Source: a virus
Virus record (IMG/VR): IMGVR_UViG_3300034819_000005
Location: 1 to 58,243 of that record
Strand: one strand, 5' to 3'
DNA: 58,243 nt
Both the position numbers and the translations under genes were made by a program. The notes below the pieces were generated by a model that was not told the DNA's origin, ran no database searches, and worked only from the letters and a program-made list of their open reading frames with translations. Of the stretch, positions 14,347 through 20,316 are shown in pieces. Numbering within the stretch: the first letter of the stretch is position 1; each line of letters begins with the position of its first letter.

Positions 14347-14511
14347 TTAGGGGTTGGTGGAGCCTGAGGGGGGTGGGCCACAGGGGTCACTGATATGGCA
14401 CACTGGCCCAGTGGGTTGGGTGGGATCACCTGTTGGGCTACCATCCACAGGCAGACGGGGTTGGTTGATGGCAAAGGCAAGGATGACTCTCATAATGATG
14501 GACAGGAACAT
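14347..14511 (-). CDS. Small Pro-rich protein with hydrophobic N-terminus
   Basis: The 54-residue product begins MFLSIIMRVILAFAINQP and continues Pro/Gly/Ser-rich with two Cys. The N-terminus could be a membrane anchor or a signal peptide. GAGGT lies about eight bases upstream, just after the preceding stop. Moderately supported. Confidence 0.45.
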   Translation of the reverse strand: MFLSIIMRVILAFAINQPRLPVDGSPTGDPTQPTGPVCHISDPCGPPPSGSTNP

Positions 14512-14521
14512 TTGATTGACC

Positions 14522-14950
14522 TCAGTGGTTGGATTTGAACTCAGTACAGCTAATAACTAGCACATCCTTTACTGTCACCCCAGTAGGGTCACCCCCATTG
14601 GTACAGGTAATGGAAAGGGTAGAGGGACTGAGGCGGTGGAACTCAAGGGGTAACCGCTCCCCCCGGCCATTGGCATTGGCCCGAGCATTCAACCCATAGA
14701 GAAGGAACCCGATGAGCAATATCCATGCCAGAGCTACCAGCCACCCCTCATGCTTGGCCTTGGGGGTAGCATCCTTAGCTGGTATGCCAGTGAATGGGGT
14801 AAGGACTGGCTCCCACTTATGGCACCCACAGATGTCCCTTCCATCATAGGGGTCTTGGTTGGGGAGATAGACCAGCTCCAAGCATACCCCAGTGGAGTGG
14901 TCATGCCCACAGTGGTGACAGGTGACAATGCTAACCCCTTGCTGCTTCAT
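14522..14950 (-). CDS. Zinc-ribbon membrane protein
   Basis: This 142-residue protein has a CHHCGHDH...C...CGCH metal-binding N-terminal domain (residues 11-45), one transmembrane helix (LVALAWILLIGFLLYGL, about 71-87) and a C-terminal beta domain with two Cys that may form a disulfide. AGGAGGT precedes the ATG. The layout suggests a cytoplasmic zinc domain and a periplasmic tail. Confidence 0.65.
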   Translation of the reverse strand: MKQQGVSIVTCHHCGHDHSTGVCLELVYLPNQDPYDGRDICGCHKWEPVLTPFTGIPAKDATPKAKHEGWLVALAWILLIGFLLYGLNARANANGRGERLPLEFHRLSPSTLSITCTNGGDPTGVTVKDVLVISCTEFKSNH

Positions 14951-14969
14951 GCTAATTGACCTCCTATAG

Positions 14970-15365
14970 TTAATGACTTACATTAGTCACATCTACTACC
15001 GTGGGGATAACGAACTCTTCGGTTGGCTTACCCATCTCTTTGGCCCTGTCCCTTGTCCAACCAGAGCCATAGGTAGTGGAGTTACTAGCCACCACCCGTA
15101 CCAGATAGGTACACTCTTGGGCCATGATCAGGTTACGGGGCATGAATCCGTCATGCCAACGCTTAACCTTGGGTGGATACCCTTGGAATGGTATTCCTCT
15201 GGCCTTAGCTCTCTCTTCAGCCATGGAGTCAAGGCCGGGAGCCATGCCAGAGATGACCTTAAGGGGCTGGAGCCTGTCCAGTACCTCATCTATCACCTTA
15301 TAGGCCAATGGGTTACCCTTGAGGGATACAGAGCCAACAATACAGAGTACCTTGACTGGAATCAT
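14970..15365 (-). CDS. SLOG/DprA-like nucleotide-binding protein (DUF2493-type)
   Basis: This 131-residue protein begins MIPVKVLCIVGSVSLKGNPL. It shows the SLOG superfamily pattern: a beta strand then GS at 11-12, ISGMAPGLDSMAEERAKARG, and the HDGFMPRNLIMAQ helix. These Rossmann-like proteins bind nucleotides or derivatives, and phage members of the DUF2493/YAcAr group are common but uncharacterised. The ATG at 15365 follows TTGGAGG; a longer open frame upstream has no start signal. Confidence 0.75.
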   Translation of the reverse strand: MIPVKVLCIVGSVSLKGNPLAYKVIDEVLDRLQPLKVISGMAPGLDSMAEERAKARGIPFQGYPPKVKRWHDGFMPRNLIMAQECTYLVRVVASNSTTYGSGWTRDRAKEMGKPTEEFVIPTVVDVTNVSH

Positions 15366-15565
15366 GCTAACCTCCAAGTTAGGTGGGATAACGGGTAAAT
15401 GGTTGACAACAGGTGGGTTAATGCTATCTAACCTCCAACCCAAATTGTCTTATAGGGTGGACAGGTGGGTTAGAGGTTACAAGGCATTACCTTGCCGTTT
15501 GCATGGCTGCTCACCTCCCAAGAGCTTGCCCCTATACTTTAGGTGACCCTTAGGTCAGCAGGGGG

Positions 15566-15769
15566 TCAGGCCATGCCAATGTCCTGGGAGGTAATCCAAC
15601 ATGGCTGGGATAGCCTTAGCTGTGCTGACTCAAGGGCTCTCTCATACTCACCTGATGCCATCAGTTCAAGGGTAAACTTGACGGCATAGGTGTCATGATA
15701 CTTGGTCTTATGCTCTTGGATGAGCTTGCCAGATGCTACTGGTAAGTGTTGATGTGTTGAATGTTTCAT
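15566..15769 (-). CDS. Hypothetical small protein
   Basis: The 67-residue product begins MKHSTHQHLPVASGKLIQEH. The ATG at 15769 lies nine bases after GGAGGT. A helical segment (TYAVKFTLELMASGEYERAL) follows. The stretch 15366-15565 before it has only a five-codon frame with a ribosome site and no recognisable gene. Confidence 0.55.
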   Translation of the reverse strand: MKHSTHQHLPVASGKLIQEHKTKYHDTYAVKFTLELMASGEYERALESAQLRLSQPCWITSQDIGMA

Positions 15770-15798
15770 TGGGAGCCAACCTCCATTGGCTATTGCCT

Positions 15799-15972
15799 TT
15801 AGTACTCGTTTGCAGCAGCAATGCATCTGTTAGCAGCTACTCTAGGTGATACTCCAGCGTCATAAGCTGTGGCAAAATCCCAATCGGGAAGGTCATCTAC
15901 TCCCAATCCCACCTTAGCCATGACAATGGCATTCACTTTGGCTTTCCACTGGCAAAAGCTATCTCGTTTCAT
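15799..15972 (-). CDS. Small conserved phage protein (DUF5419-like)
   Basis: The 57-residue product MKRDSFCQWKAKVNAIVMAK... with VDDLPDWDFATAYDAGVSPR resembles small phage proteins in which a single helical domain carries L-D-W and D-A-Y/G-x-S-P motifs (DUF5419-type). The assignment is by eye and tentative. GGAGGT lies 10 bases upstream of the ATG at 15972. Confidence 0.55.
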   Translation of the reverse strand: MKRDSFCQWKAKVNAIVMAKVGLGVDDLPDWDFATAYDAGVSPRVAANRCIAAANEY

Positions 15973-16208
15973 GCTGTAGCTGACCTCCATCAGCTATTGC
16001 CCATGGTGGGCAAGGTTGAAAATTTGAATGAAAATCGTGGTTTGACCGTGCGATTAAATGCTCGCTGCTACTGCTGGCGTGACCGTGGTGCGATTTGCGA
16101 CCGTTGGTTGACACTTGACCACGTTTGACTCAAGCTGACGCGTTAAAACCGATTTTGCCGGAGTGAGCCATTACCAAGCTGGTGATGATTGGAAGCTGTT
16201 GCAAAGTG

Positions 16209-16340
16209 TCATTTCGTCCTCCGCATGTTCGAACGTATTTCCCTGTACTGTTCATCTGTTAAGGTGTTCGGCGATGCCCATAGAGCAATGGAACCGCCAC
16301 ATATAAATCCGATTACCAGAAGTAACAAAAGGTATTCCAT
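16209..16340 (-). CDS. Tiny membrane protein
   Basis: The 43-residue product MEYLLLLLVIGFICGGSIALW... is one transmembrane helix with a charged C-terminal tail (LTDEQYREIRSNMRRTK). AAAGGAA precedes the ATG at 16340. It lies in an otherwise gene-poor stretch (15973-16495), whose remainder (15973-16208) shows only a short hairpin TTGCCCA-TGG-TGGGCAA at 15997-16013 and repeated GACCGTG words. Confidence 0.55.
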   Translation of the reverse strand: MEYLLLLLVIGFICGGSIALWASPNTLTDEQYREIRSNMRRTK

Positions 16341-16412
16341 TTGAAGTTTCCTTTCCGTCAGCCCATTGCCAACCCTTTACCCGTTCCCTCATCCCATGGT
16401 GAGAGAGCCAGT

Positions 16413-16446
16413 AAAAAGGGCTAACGTCTATACCAGCACGTTAGCC
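16413..16446 (-). terminator. Int. terminator after the 16496-16867 gene
   Basis: On the minus strand GGCTAACGT (16438-16446) pairs with ACGTTAGCC (16419-16427) and is followed by CTTTTT (16413-16418). A second inverted repeat ATTAACTC/GAGTTAAT (16480-16500) overlaps the stop codon of the gene just upstream. This would end the first leftward gene's transcript before the main leftward operon. Confidence 0.6.
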
Positions 16447-16495
16447 AATTTGTCACCGTATGTTACTCATTCCAATGGAATTAACTCAAGTGGAG

Positions 16496-16867
16496 TTAAT
16501 CCACTGGAATATAAGCATTAACCCCAATGACAACCTGTTTGCCATTGACCGTGAGCGCCGTTTTGACGTTCCCATGCGTGGTTGCAACAGCCAACGTCTT
16601 GCCAGTAGATGATTTTTCCAATGGATCATTGACCGGCAGTGTCACCGTCAACATTCCATCAGCGATGGTTGCAGTCAACCCGTAACCCTTTTGCTTCCGT
16701 TCCAGCGCCACCTTCTGTGCCTGCAAGCGCTGGTTGTCGAGCTGAAACCACCTCAGCTTATCCGGCATTGCCAGATCAGCAAACTCTTGACTGGATGAGC
16801 TAGTGATGCTCATCAACATCTCATCGGTAACGGTTGACTTGGTTGCGCTATTGCTATTGTTTGCCAT
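16496..16867 (-). CDS. First leftward gene: hypothetical protein
   Basis: The 123-residue product begins MANNSNSATKSTVTDEMLMS. It has a helical middle (KLRWFQLDNQRLQAQKVALE) and a beta C-terminal domain (GLTATIADGMLTVTLPV). The ATG at 16867 has GGAGGGTTAGAG upstream. It is separated from the rest of the leftward operon by a terminator, so it may be an immediate-early or independently regulated protein. No family recognised. Confidence 0.65.
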   Translation of the reverse strand: MANNSNSATKSTVTDEMLMSITSSSSQEFADLAMPDKLRWFQLDNQRLQAQKVALERKQKGYGLTATIADGMLTVTLPVNDPLEKSSTGKTLAVATTHGNVKTALTVNGKQVVIGVNAYIPVD

Positions 16868-17278
16868 AACTCTAACCCTCCAAACTGGTTTATTATGAGT
16901 GGATTGCCAGTGTCCCCTGATTAGAGCCACCTTGCCATTGCTGGCAACGTCGAATGGCTCTTAAGACTCATCTCATTGCCGAATCCCTCTAATCTTCCCG
17001 TAATTGACCATTGCTCCAAGTTAACGGTTGGAACGGTTTGATGTGGTTCAAGTGTGAGAGAAGTGTGAGAATCCAGCCATGATGTTGCTAACAAACCCGG
17101 CATGTTGGCCTTTAGCGCTTGCGAGTTTGTTGAGATGAGCCTAAAGAGCAACTCCACCTCTCCAACCTTGATCCAATTTGTGATAGTTTGGAGTCATGGC
17201 TAGAGTGATGTATCTCCCAGTGAGCATTGCACTTAACAAGATATTGTGACCATCTCCCCGTGGACGGAGGCTTTAGTA

Positions 17279-17299
17279 CTCCAACCTTGACGGTTGGAG
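17279..17299. promoter_or_regulatory. Perfect dyad CTCCAACC-N5-GGTTGGAG
   Basis: Eight-base arms are separated by TTGAC. Related half sites occur nearby (CTCCAACCTTGATCC near 17160, CCAAGTTAACGGTTGG near 17013). It could be an operator or a short RNA hairpin. Confidence 0.5.
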
Positions 17300-17492
17300 G
17301 CGTGTGGTCAATTTCATCATCCTGGCTAGAAGTGCTATTGGCTGTGAGAAATTGCTCAAAATTGTCAAATCGCTTTACGATTCCTGAGAATCAGCGGTCG
17401 AAACTTGCGAACATGAAGCAAGTGCACGTAGAGCGCCAGGCCATAAATCCATTGTTTTCAGCGTTTTTTGATGGCAACAAACGTGCTAAATT

Positions 17493-17508
17493 GTGTCAAT
17501 CTTGACAC
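17493..17508. promoter_or_regulatory. 16-bp palindromic operator, copy 1
   Basis: GTGTCAATCTTGACAC consists of perfect 7-bp arms around TC. It is the first of a cluster of four similar sites spaced 22-61 bp apart in the divergent region. Confidence 0.65.
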
Positions 17509-17537
17509 GACTCCGGCTAAGTTGTTGAAAACAAACC

Positions 17538-17553
17538 GTGTCCGGTTTGACAC
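17538..17553. promoter_or_regulatory. 16-bp palindromic operator, copy 2
   Basis: GTGTCCGGTTTGACAC keeps the outer GTGTC/GACAC arms; the inner positions differ from copy 1. Confidence 0.55.
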
Positions 17554-17559
17554 GCGAGT

Positions 17560-17575
17560 GCGTCAAATTTGACAC
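17560..17575. promoter_or_regulatory. 16-bp palindromic operator, copy 3
   Basis: GCGTCAAATTTGACAC has a perfect 12-bp core GTCAAATTTGAC. It lies 22 bp from copy 2, about two helical turns. Confidence 0.6.
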
Positions 17576-17620
17576 GTACGCATTTTCATCGCCATCTTGA
17601 CAATTCGCCATCCATTCTCT

Positions 17621-17636
17621 GTCTACAATTTGACAC
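17621..17636. promoter_or_regulatory. 16-bp operator, degenerate copy 4
   Basis: GTCTACAATTTGACAC keeps the right half TTTGACAC while the left half is degenerate. It marks the downstream end of the cluster. Confidence 0.4.
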
Positions 17637-17844
17637 AGCTCCAACCACACTCACATAATCTGAGTCACTTACACTCACATTCTCATCCATTGGCTCATCC
17701 AAGGGCTAACTCACTCACTCCAATGGCTTTACCATCGGTTGGAGCCTCATAGACGGCTGACTGAAGCCCCATCCTCATTTACAGTTAGGGGGAGCTTGGC
17801 GTTTGGGCTAGGTACCCATATATACCAGGAATATAATATCACTC

Positions 17845-17857
17845 TAAGCGCTTATAG
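17845..17857. promoter_or_regulatory. TAAGCGCTTATAG box 1
   Basis: The box contains the 10-bp palindrome TAAGCGCTTA. It begins 8 bases after a TATAAT (17832-17837), so a bound protein would cover the presumed start site of rightward transcription. Confidence 0.55.
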
Positions 17858-17929
17858 ATAGTGGCTCCAGCAATACCGCCCACCTTGTACCAATACCCAA
17901 CCCACCTCCAGTGGGGTACAAATAGATAA

Positions 17930-17942
17930 TAAGCGCTTATAG
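17930..17942. promoter_or_regulatory. TAAGCGCTTATAG box 2
   Basis: An exact second copy of the 13-bp box, 85 bp from box 1. Confidence 0.55.
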
Positions 17943-17964
17943 AGTGGGGCTGGACAAATTTAAC

Positions 17965-17977
17965 TAAGAGCTTATAG
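17965..17977. promoter_or_regulatory. TAAGAGCTTATAG box 3
   Basis: A one-mismatch copy, 35 bp from box 2 and 9 bp before the ATG of the first rightward gene, where it could also affect translation initiation. Confidence 0.48.
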
Positions 17978-17985
17978 TCCTTACC

Positions 17986-18384
17986 ATGAAACCACCAATA
18001 ACTATTCCCTCCACCGCCGAAGCCTCCAGTGAATATCGAATAGACCAGTCAACCAACAATATGAAGAGAGAAAACCTCAAGCCAGCCTTCAAGGGTAAAG
18101 CTGGAGAGGTATTCAAACGCGGGGTAGCTTTGGAGGTTGAGAGATGTATCATGACCAGCCCACTGGATGAGTGGACCCCACCTACTAGTCATACCCCCCT
18201 CCAGAAAATGGTCCATGCCAAAGTGAGGGACAAAGTCAATAAAGACTTTAGCGCCAAGGGGTTGGCTGGCTTCATCGCCACCACTGACACCACCGCTGGA
18301 GTCAGGGAGACTATTGAATATGATGAAAACGAGGCTATCGTTAAGCCAATGATTGAGAAGGGAGAAGACAATGGCAACAGTTAA
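17986..18384 (+). CDS. First rightward gene: hypothetical protein
   Basis: This 132-residue protein is of mixed composition with a basic middle and an acidic end (EYDENEAIVKPMIEKGEDN). The ATG at 17986 has no ribosome site but follows the control boxes, as for a near-leaderless message; an internal ATG at 18061 is an alternative. A small-terminase or regulator role is possible by position only. Confidence 0.6.
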   Translation: MKPPITIPSTAEASSEYRIDQSTNNMKRENLKPAFKGKAGEVFKRGVALEVERCIMTSPLDEWTPPTSHTPLQKMVHAKVRDKVNKDFSAKGLAGFIATTDTTAGVRETIEYDENEAIVKPMIEKGEDNGNS

Positions 18385-18538
18385 TGAAGCTGGAGCTAAG
18401 GGGGGCTCAGCCAAGTCCGACAGGAAGAAGGCCAGCAGTCGGGCCAACGCCCTCCGAGCCCGAGAGGCCAAACTCACCTATCGCCTCAACCCAGAGCTAA
18501 GACCCACTAAACTAAAGGAGTTACCTCATGGCCATTAG
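18371..18538 (+). CDS. Small basic protein
   Basis: The 55-residue product MATVNEAGAKGGSAKSDRKK... has an Ala/Arg/Lys-rich helix. It overlaps the end of 17986-18384 by 14 bp, with GGAGAAG before the ATG. It may bind nucleic acid and belongs with the basic micro-proteins found later in the operon. Confidence 0.58.
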   Translation: MATVNEAGAKGGSAKSDRKKASSRANALRAREAKLTYRLNPELRPTKLKELPHGH

Positions 18539-18794
18539 AGACCGAGCCCCCGCCGACCGTCTGTCAGTCGTAACCAACCCCTGTGGCCGTTGTTCTGGCA
18601 CTGGAGTGGTCCCTTTCTGGAACGACGCCACCGGCTCAGCCGACGAAACCCACTGTGGCATCTGTGGAGGCACCGGCTATGGCACCCTCCGGTTCGACAC
18701 CATCGGAGCCCCCTCCGTTGGCATCCCCGGCAACCGCCACTTCGCCGATGGGATCAGCTCGGTAAGATCAACCGGCAAGACTGGCAAGAGGTGA
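18528..18794 (+). CDS. DnaJ-type zinc-finger mini-protein
   Basis: This 88-residue protein has CGRCSGTG and CGICGGTGYG, the CxxCxGxG repeats of the DnaJ central domain, here as a single finger. No J domain is present. GGAG lies 7 bases before the ATG. A protein-binding role is plausible but unproven. Confidence 0.68.
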   Translation: MAIRDRAPADRLSVVTNPCGRCSGTGVVPFWNDATGSADETHCGICGGTGYGTLRFDTIGAPSVGIPGNRHFADGISSVRSTGKTGKR

Positions 18795-18803
18795 GAGAAA
18801 GTG

Positions 18804-18905
18804 TTGAAGAAAATGTGGATTTTTATCCTACCCTATATAACCTACCAACCTTTCCTGAGGGTGTTCTTACGAACCCCTTGGGGTTGGTAGAGTAACATTT
18901 CATAA
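18804..18905 (-). ncRNA. Antisense structured small RNA candidate
   Basis: Read leftward from a consensus-like promoter (18912-18939), the predicted RNA folds into CTACCAACC/GGTTGGTAG (18842-18850 with 18882-18890). This encloses GGGGTTC-GTAA-GAACACCC, a GNRA-capped hairpin (18859-18877). A further GGAT-AAAA-ATCC follows. The GNRA loop occurs only on the minus strand. The 3' end is uncertain. It lies opposite to the surrounding rightward genes, in a 183-bp gap without a coding frame. Confidence 0.5.
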
Positions 18906-18911
18906 GTAAGT

Positions 18912-18939
18912 TATATAGCAGTCCAAAAACAGCTGTCAA
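18912..18939 (-). promoter_or_regulatory. Leftward sigma70-type promoter
   Basis: On the minus strand TTGACA (18934-18939) is followed after 16 bases by TATATA (18912-18917). It points into the structured stretch 18833-18905 and away from the rightward genes. The -10 lies inside GTTATATAG (18910-18918), which can also pair with CTATATAAC at 18833-18841. Confidence 0.55.
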
Positions 18940-18977
18940 GTTAAGAATTGTAAAGCACCCAAACTGGAGTGAACCCC

Positions 18978-19505
18978 ATGCCCCAACCCCGTGCCTGTAA
19001 AGAACCCGGCTGCTACTCCCTAGCTCTCCCTGGTAAAGCCTGGTATGGATATTGCCGCCCCCACTACAACCAGTTCTACCGTACCCACTATGGCCGAGCC
19101 TCCGACCTCCGTCGCCGGATCAAGCGCCGGACCCTGACCCTGGCCAAGTGGATGACCCGTCCCCACCAGCACCGTCTCGACTTCAACCGTCGCCCTTCCC
19201 CCCACCCACCGCCCACCCCCCACCAGCAACGTATATATAAGGATGAGCTCAACCGCCTCCTCACCAAGTACCCCCCTAAATCCAACATGGCCTACAAGCG
19301 CCTCTGCGTCCAGGCTGCCATCTGGGCCCGTGCCGGTGGTCGCGCCAGGTTCACACATCAAAACGCCATAGACGCCAGGAAAGCGGGATGGCGTCGAAAG
19401 TGGCTCCGGGAAGGCAGCTACGATCCAGTCCTGCTTGAGTCTGAGATCAAACGCCTGGAGGAGCTCCAAAACAAAAAGATTGCCAAACGTCAAGGTAAAT
19501 GTTAA
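18978..19505 (+). CDS. Basic zinc-containing protein
   Basis: The 175-residue product starts MPQPRACKEPGCYSLALPGK. Its N-terminal CKEPGC...YCRPHY motif is like those opening some HNH-associated phage proteins, but no HNH catalytic residues follow. The rest is very basic (RRRIKRRTLTLAKW, KAGWRRKWLRE). Probably DNA-binding, upstream of terminase; a small-terminase role cannot be excluded. The ATG at 18978 follows TGGAG. Confidence 0.6.
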   Translation: MPQPRACKEPGCYSLALPGKAWYGYCRPHYNQFYRTHYGRASDLRRRIKRRTLTLAKWMTRPHQHRLDFNRRPSPHPPPTPHQQRIYKDELNRLLTKYPPKSNMAYKRLCVQAAIWARAGGRARFTHQNAIDARKAGWRRKWLREGSYDPVLLESEIKRLEELQNKKIAKRQGKC

Positions 19506-19535
19506 CTTCCCCCATTGAGGAGGACTACTCTTCTT

Positions 19536-19796
19536 ATGGCATCCAATGATATACCCTGTTGCAGGTATTGTAGCCAGCCCTACCAACTGGTCCGGGAAAC
19601 CAGTGACTTCTGGGAGATGGCCTGTGAAACCTGCAAAGTCGGCCATGTCTTCTCCAAGCCTCGGGCCAAAGCCGCTGGCCGCTACCAAGCCAACCTCCAA
19701 CGAAAGCTGGAGATTGCCCGCCGGGTGAAGGAGTGGGAGAGCAGGCCCAAACACTTCTACCTTGACTCAACCAAAACTTCCAAAGGAGTGAACTGA
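19536..19796 (+). CDS. Zinc-ribbon protein
   Basis: The 86-residue product starts MASNDIPCCRYCSQPYQLVR. It contains CxxC...CETC in zinc-ribbon spacing, then a basic helix (AGRYQANLQRKLEIARRV). GAGGAGG precedes the ATG at 19536 by about 11 bases. Possibly DNA-binding. Confidence 0.62.
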   Translation: MASNDIPCCRYCSQPYQLVRETSDFWEMACETCKVGHVFSKPRAKAAGRYQANLQRKLEIARRVKEWESRPKHFYLDSTKTSKGVN

Positions 19797-20176
19797 TGCC
19801 ATTGAACGCCGATGAGAGGGTGGAGCGGGCCAAAACCGCAGCCGCAGCCAGGTGGGCCAAACTGGACTGGACCAAAATGAGCTTCGATGATGCTGTAGCT
19901 GGTCTAGCCGAGCTCCGTGAAGAGTACGAGCGGGCCGCCCACGCCGTCCAACTCCGAATGGTCCAACCCGCCATCCTCCACTGCTACATCTGCAAATCCG
20001 AAATCCCCCAAGGGAAGTGGGTCCAGAACATCATCTACCGTGACAAAGCCGACCAGCTCATCAAAACCATCTACTTCGACAAAGCCCGTTGTGTCAGCGC
20101 CTACAACAAGCTGGAGCAGGCCAAACGGTTCCCTGACTCTCCAGCTATCAAAGATGACATGTACCTTCCCAAATAG
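19796..20176 (+). CDS. Hypothetical protein upstream of terminase
   Basis: This 126-residue protein has an N-terminal coiled-coil-like part (residues 1-55) and a C-terminal zinc-like part (CYICKSEIPQGKWV...C). Start and preceding stop overlap (TGATG). Its position two genes before the large terminase makes it one candidate small subunit, but there is no direct sequence evidence. Confidence 0.6.
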   Translation: MPLNADERVERAKTAAAARWAKLDWTKMSFDDAVAGLAELREEYERAAHAVQLRMVQPAILHCYICKSEIPQGKWVQNIIYRDKADQLIKTIYFDKARCVSAYNKLEQAKRFPDSPAIKDDMYLPK

Positions 20177-20178
20177 CC

Positions 20179-20316
20179 ATGACTAAAATGACTAACATCG
20201 TTTGCTGGATATTCGGCCACAAATTTATGTTCCTTCAAAGTAAAACCACCAACCATTTGGGCATGTTGGCTTGCCAAAGGTGTAGTGCTCATGCAGTCGT
20301 GGAGTTACCTGAGTAA
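20179..20316 (+). CDS. Small DUF1660-like zinc protein
   Basis: The 45-residue product MTKMTNIVCWIFGHKFMFLQ... with CWIFGHKF and a later CQRC matches the C-x3-GH-K/W ... C-x-x-C pattern of DUF1660 phage proteins. It sits directly before the terminase (TAA followed by ATG). Confidence 0.6.
   Translation: MTKMTNIVCWIFGHKFMFLQSKTTNHLGMLACQRCSAHAVVELPE

Larger units (their letters stand above)
16868..17985. promoter_or_regulatory. Divergent intergenic control region
   Basis: This 1.1-kb stretch separates leftward and rightward transcription and has no convincing gene (short frames at 16921-17157 and 17227-17505 lack start signals). It is more AT-rich than its surroundings. It contains one perfect dyad CTCCAACC-TTGAC-GGTTGGAG (17279-17299), the 16-bp palindrome cluster (17493-17636), a TATAAT at 17832-17837 and three TAAGCGCTTATAG-type boxes. 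It probably holds the main promoters and possibly a replication origin. Confidence 0.7.

Noticed and set aside
16921-17157. GTG-start frame of 78 codons in the control region
   Set aside because: The ribosome-like GGAGAG directly touches the GTG, composition is atypical, and the region has operator-like repeats. Kept as control DNA.
17227-17505. Plus frame of 92 codons in the control region
   Set aside because: No ribosome site, runs through dyads and operators, and has no protein-like composition.
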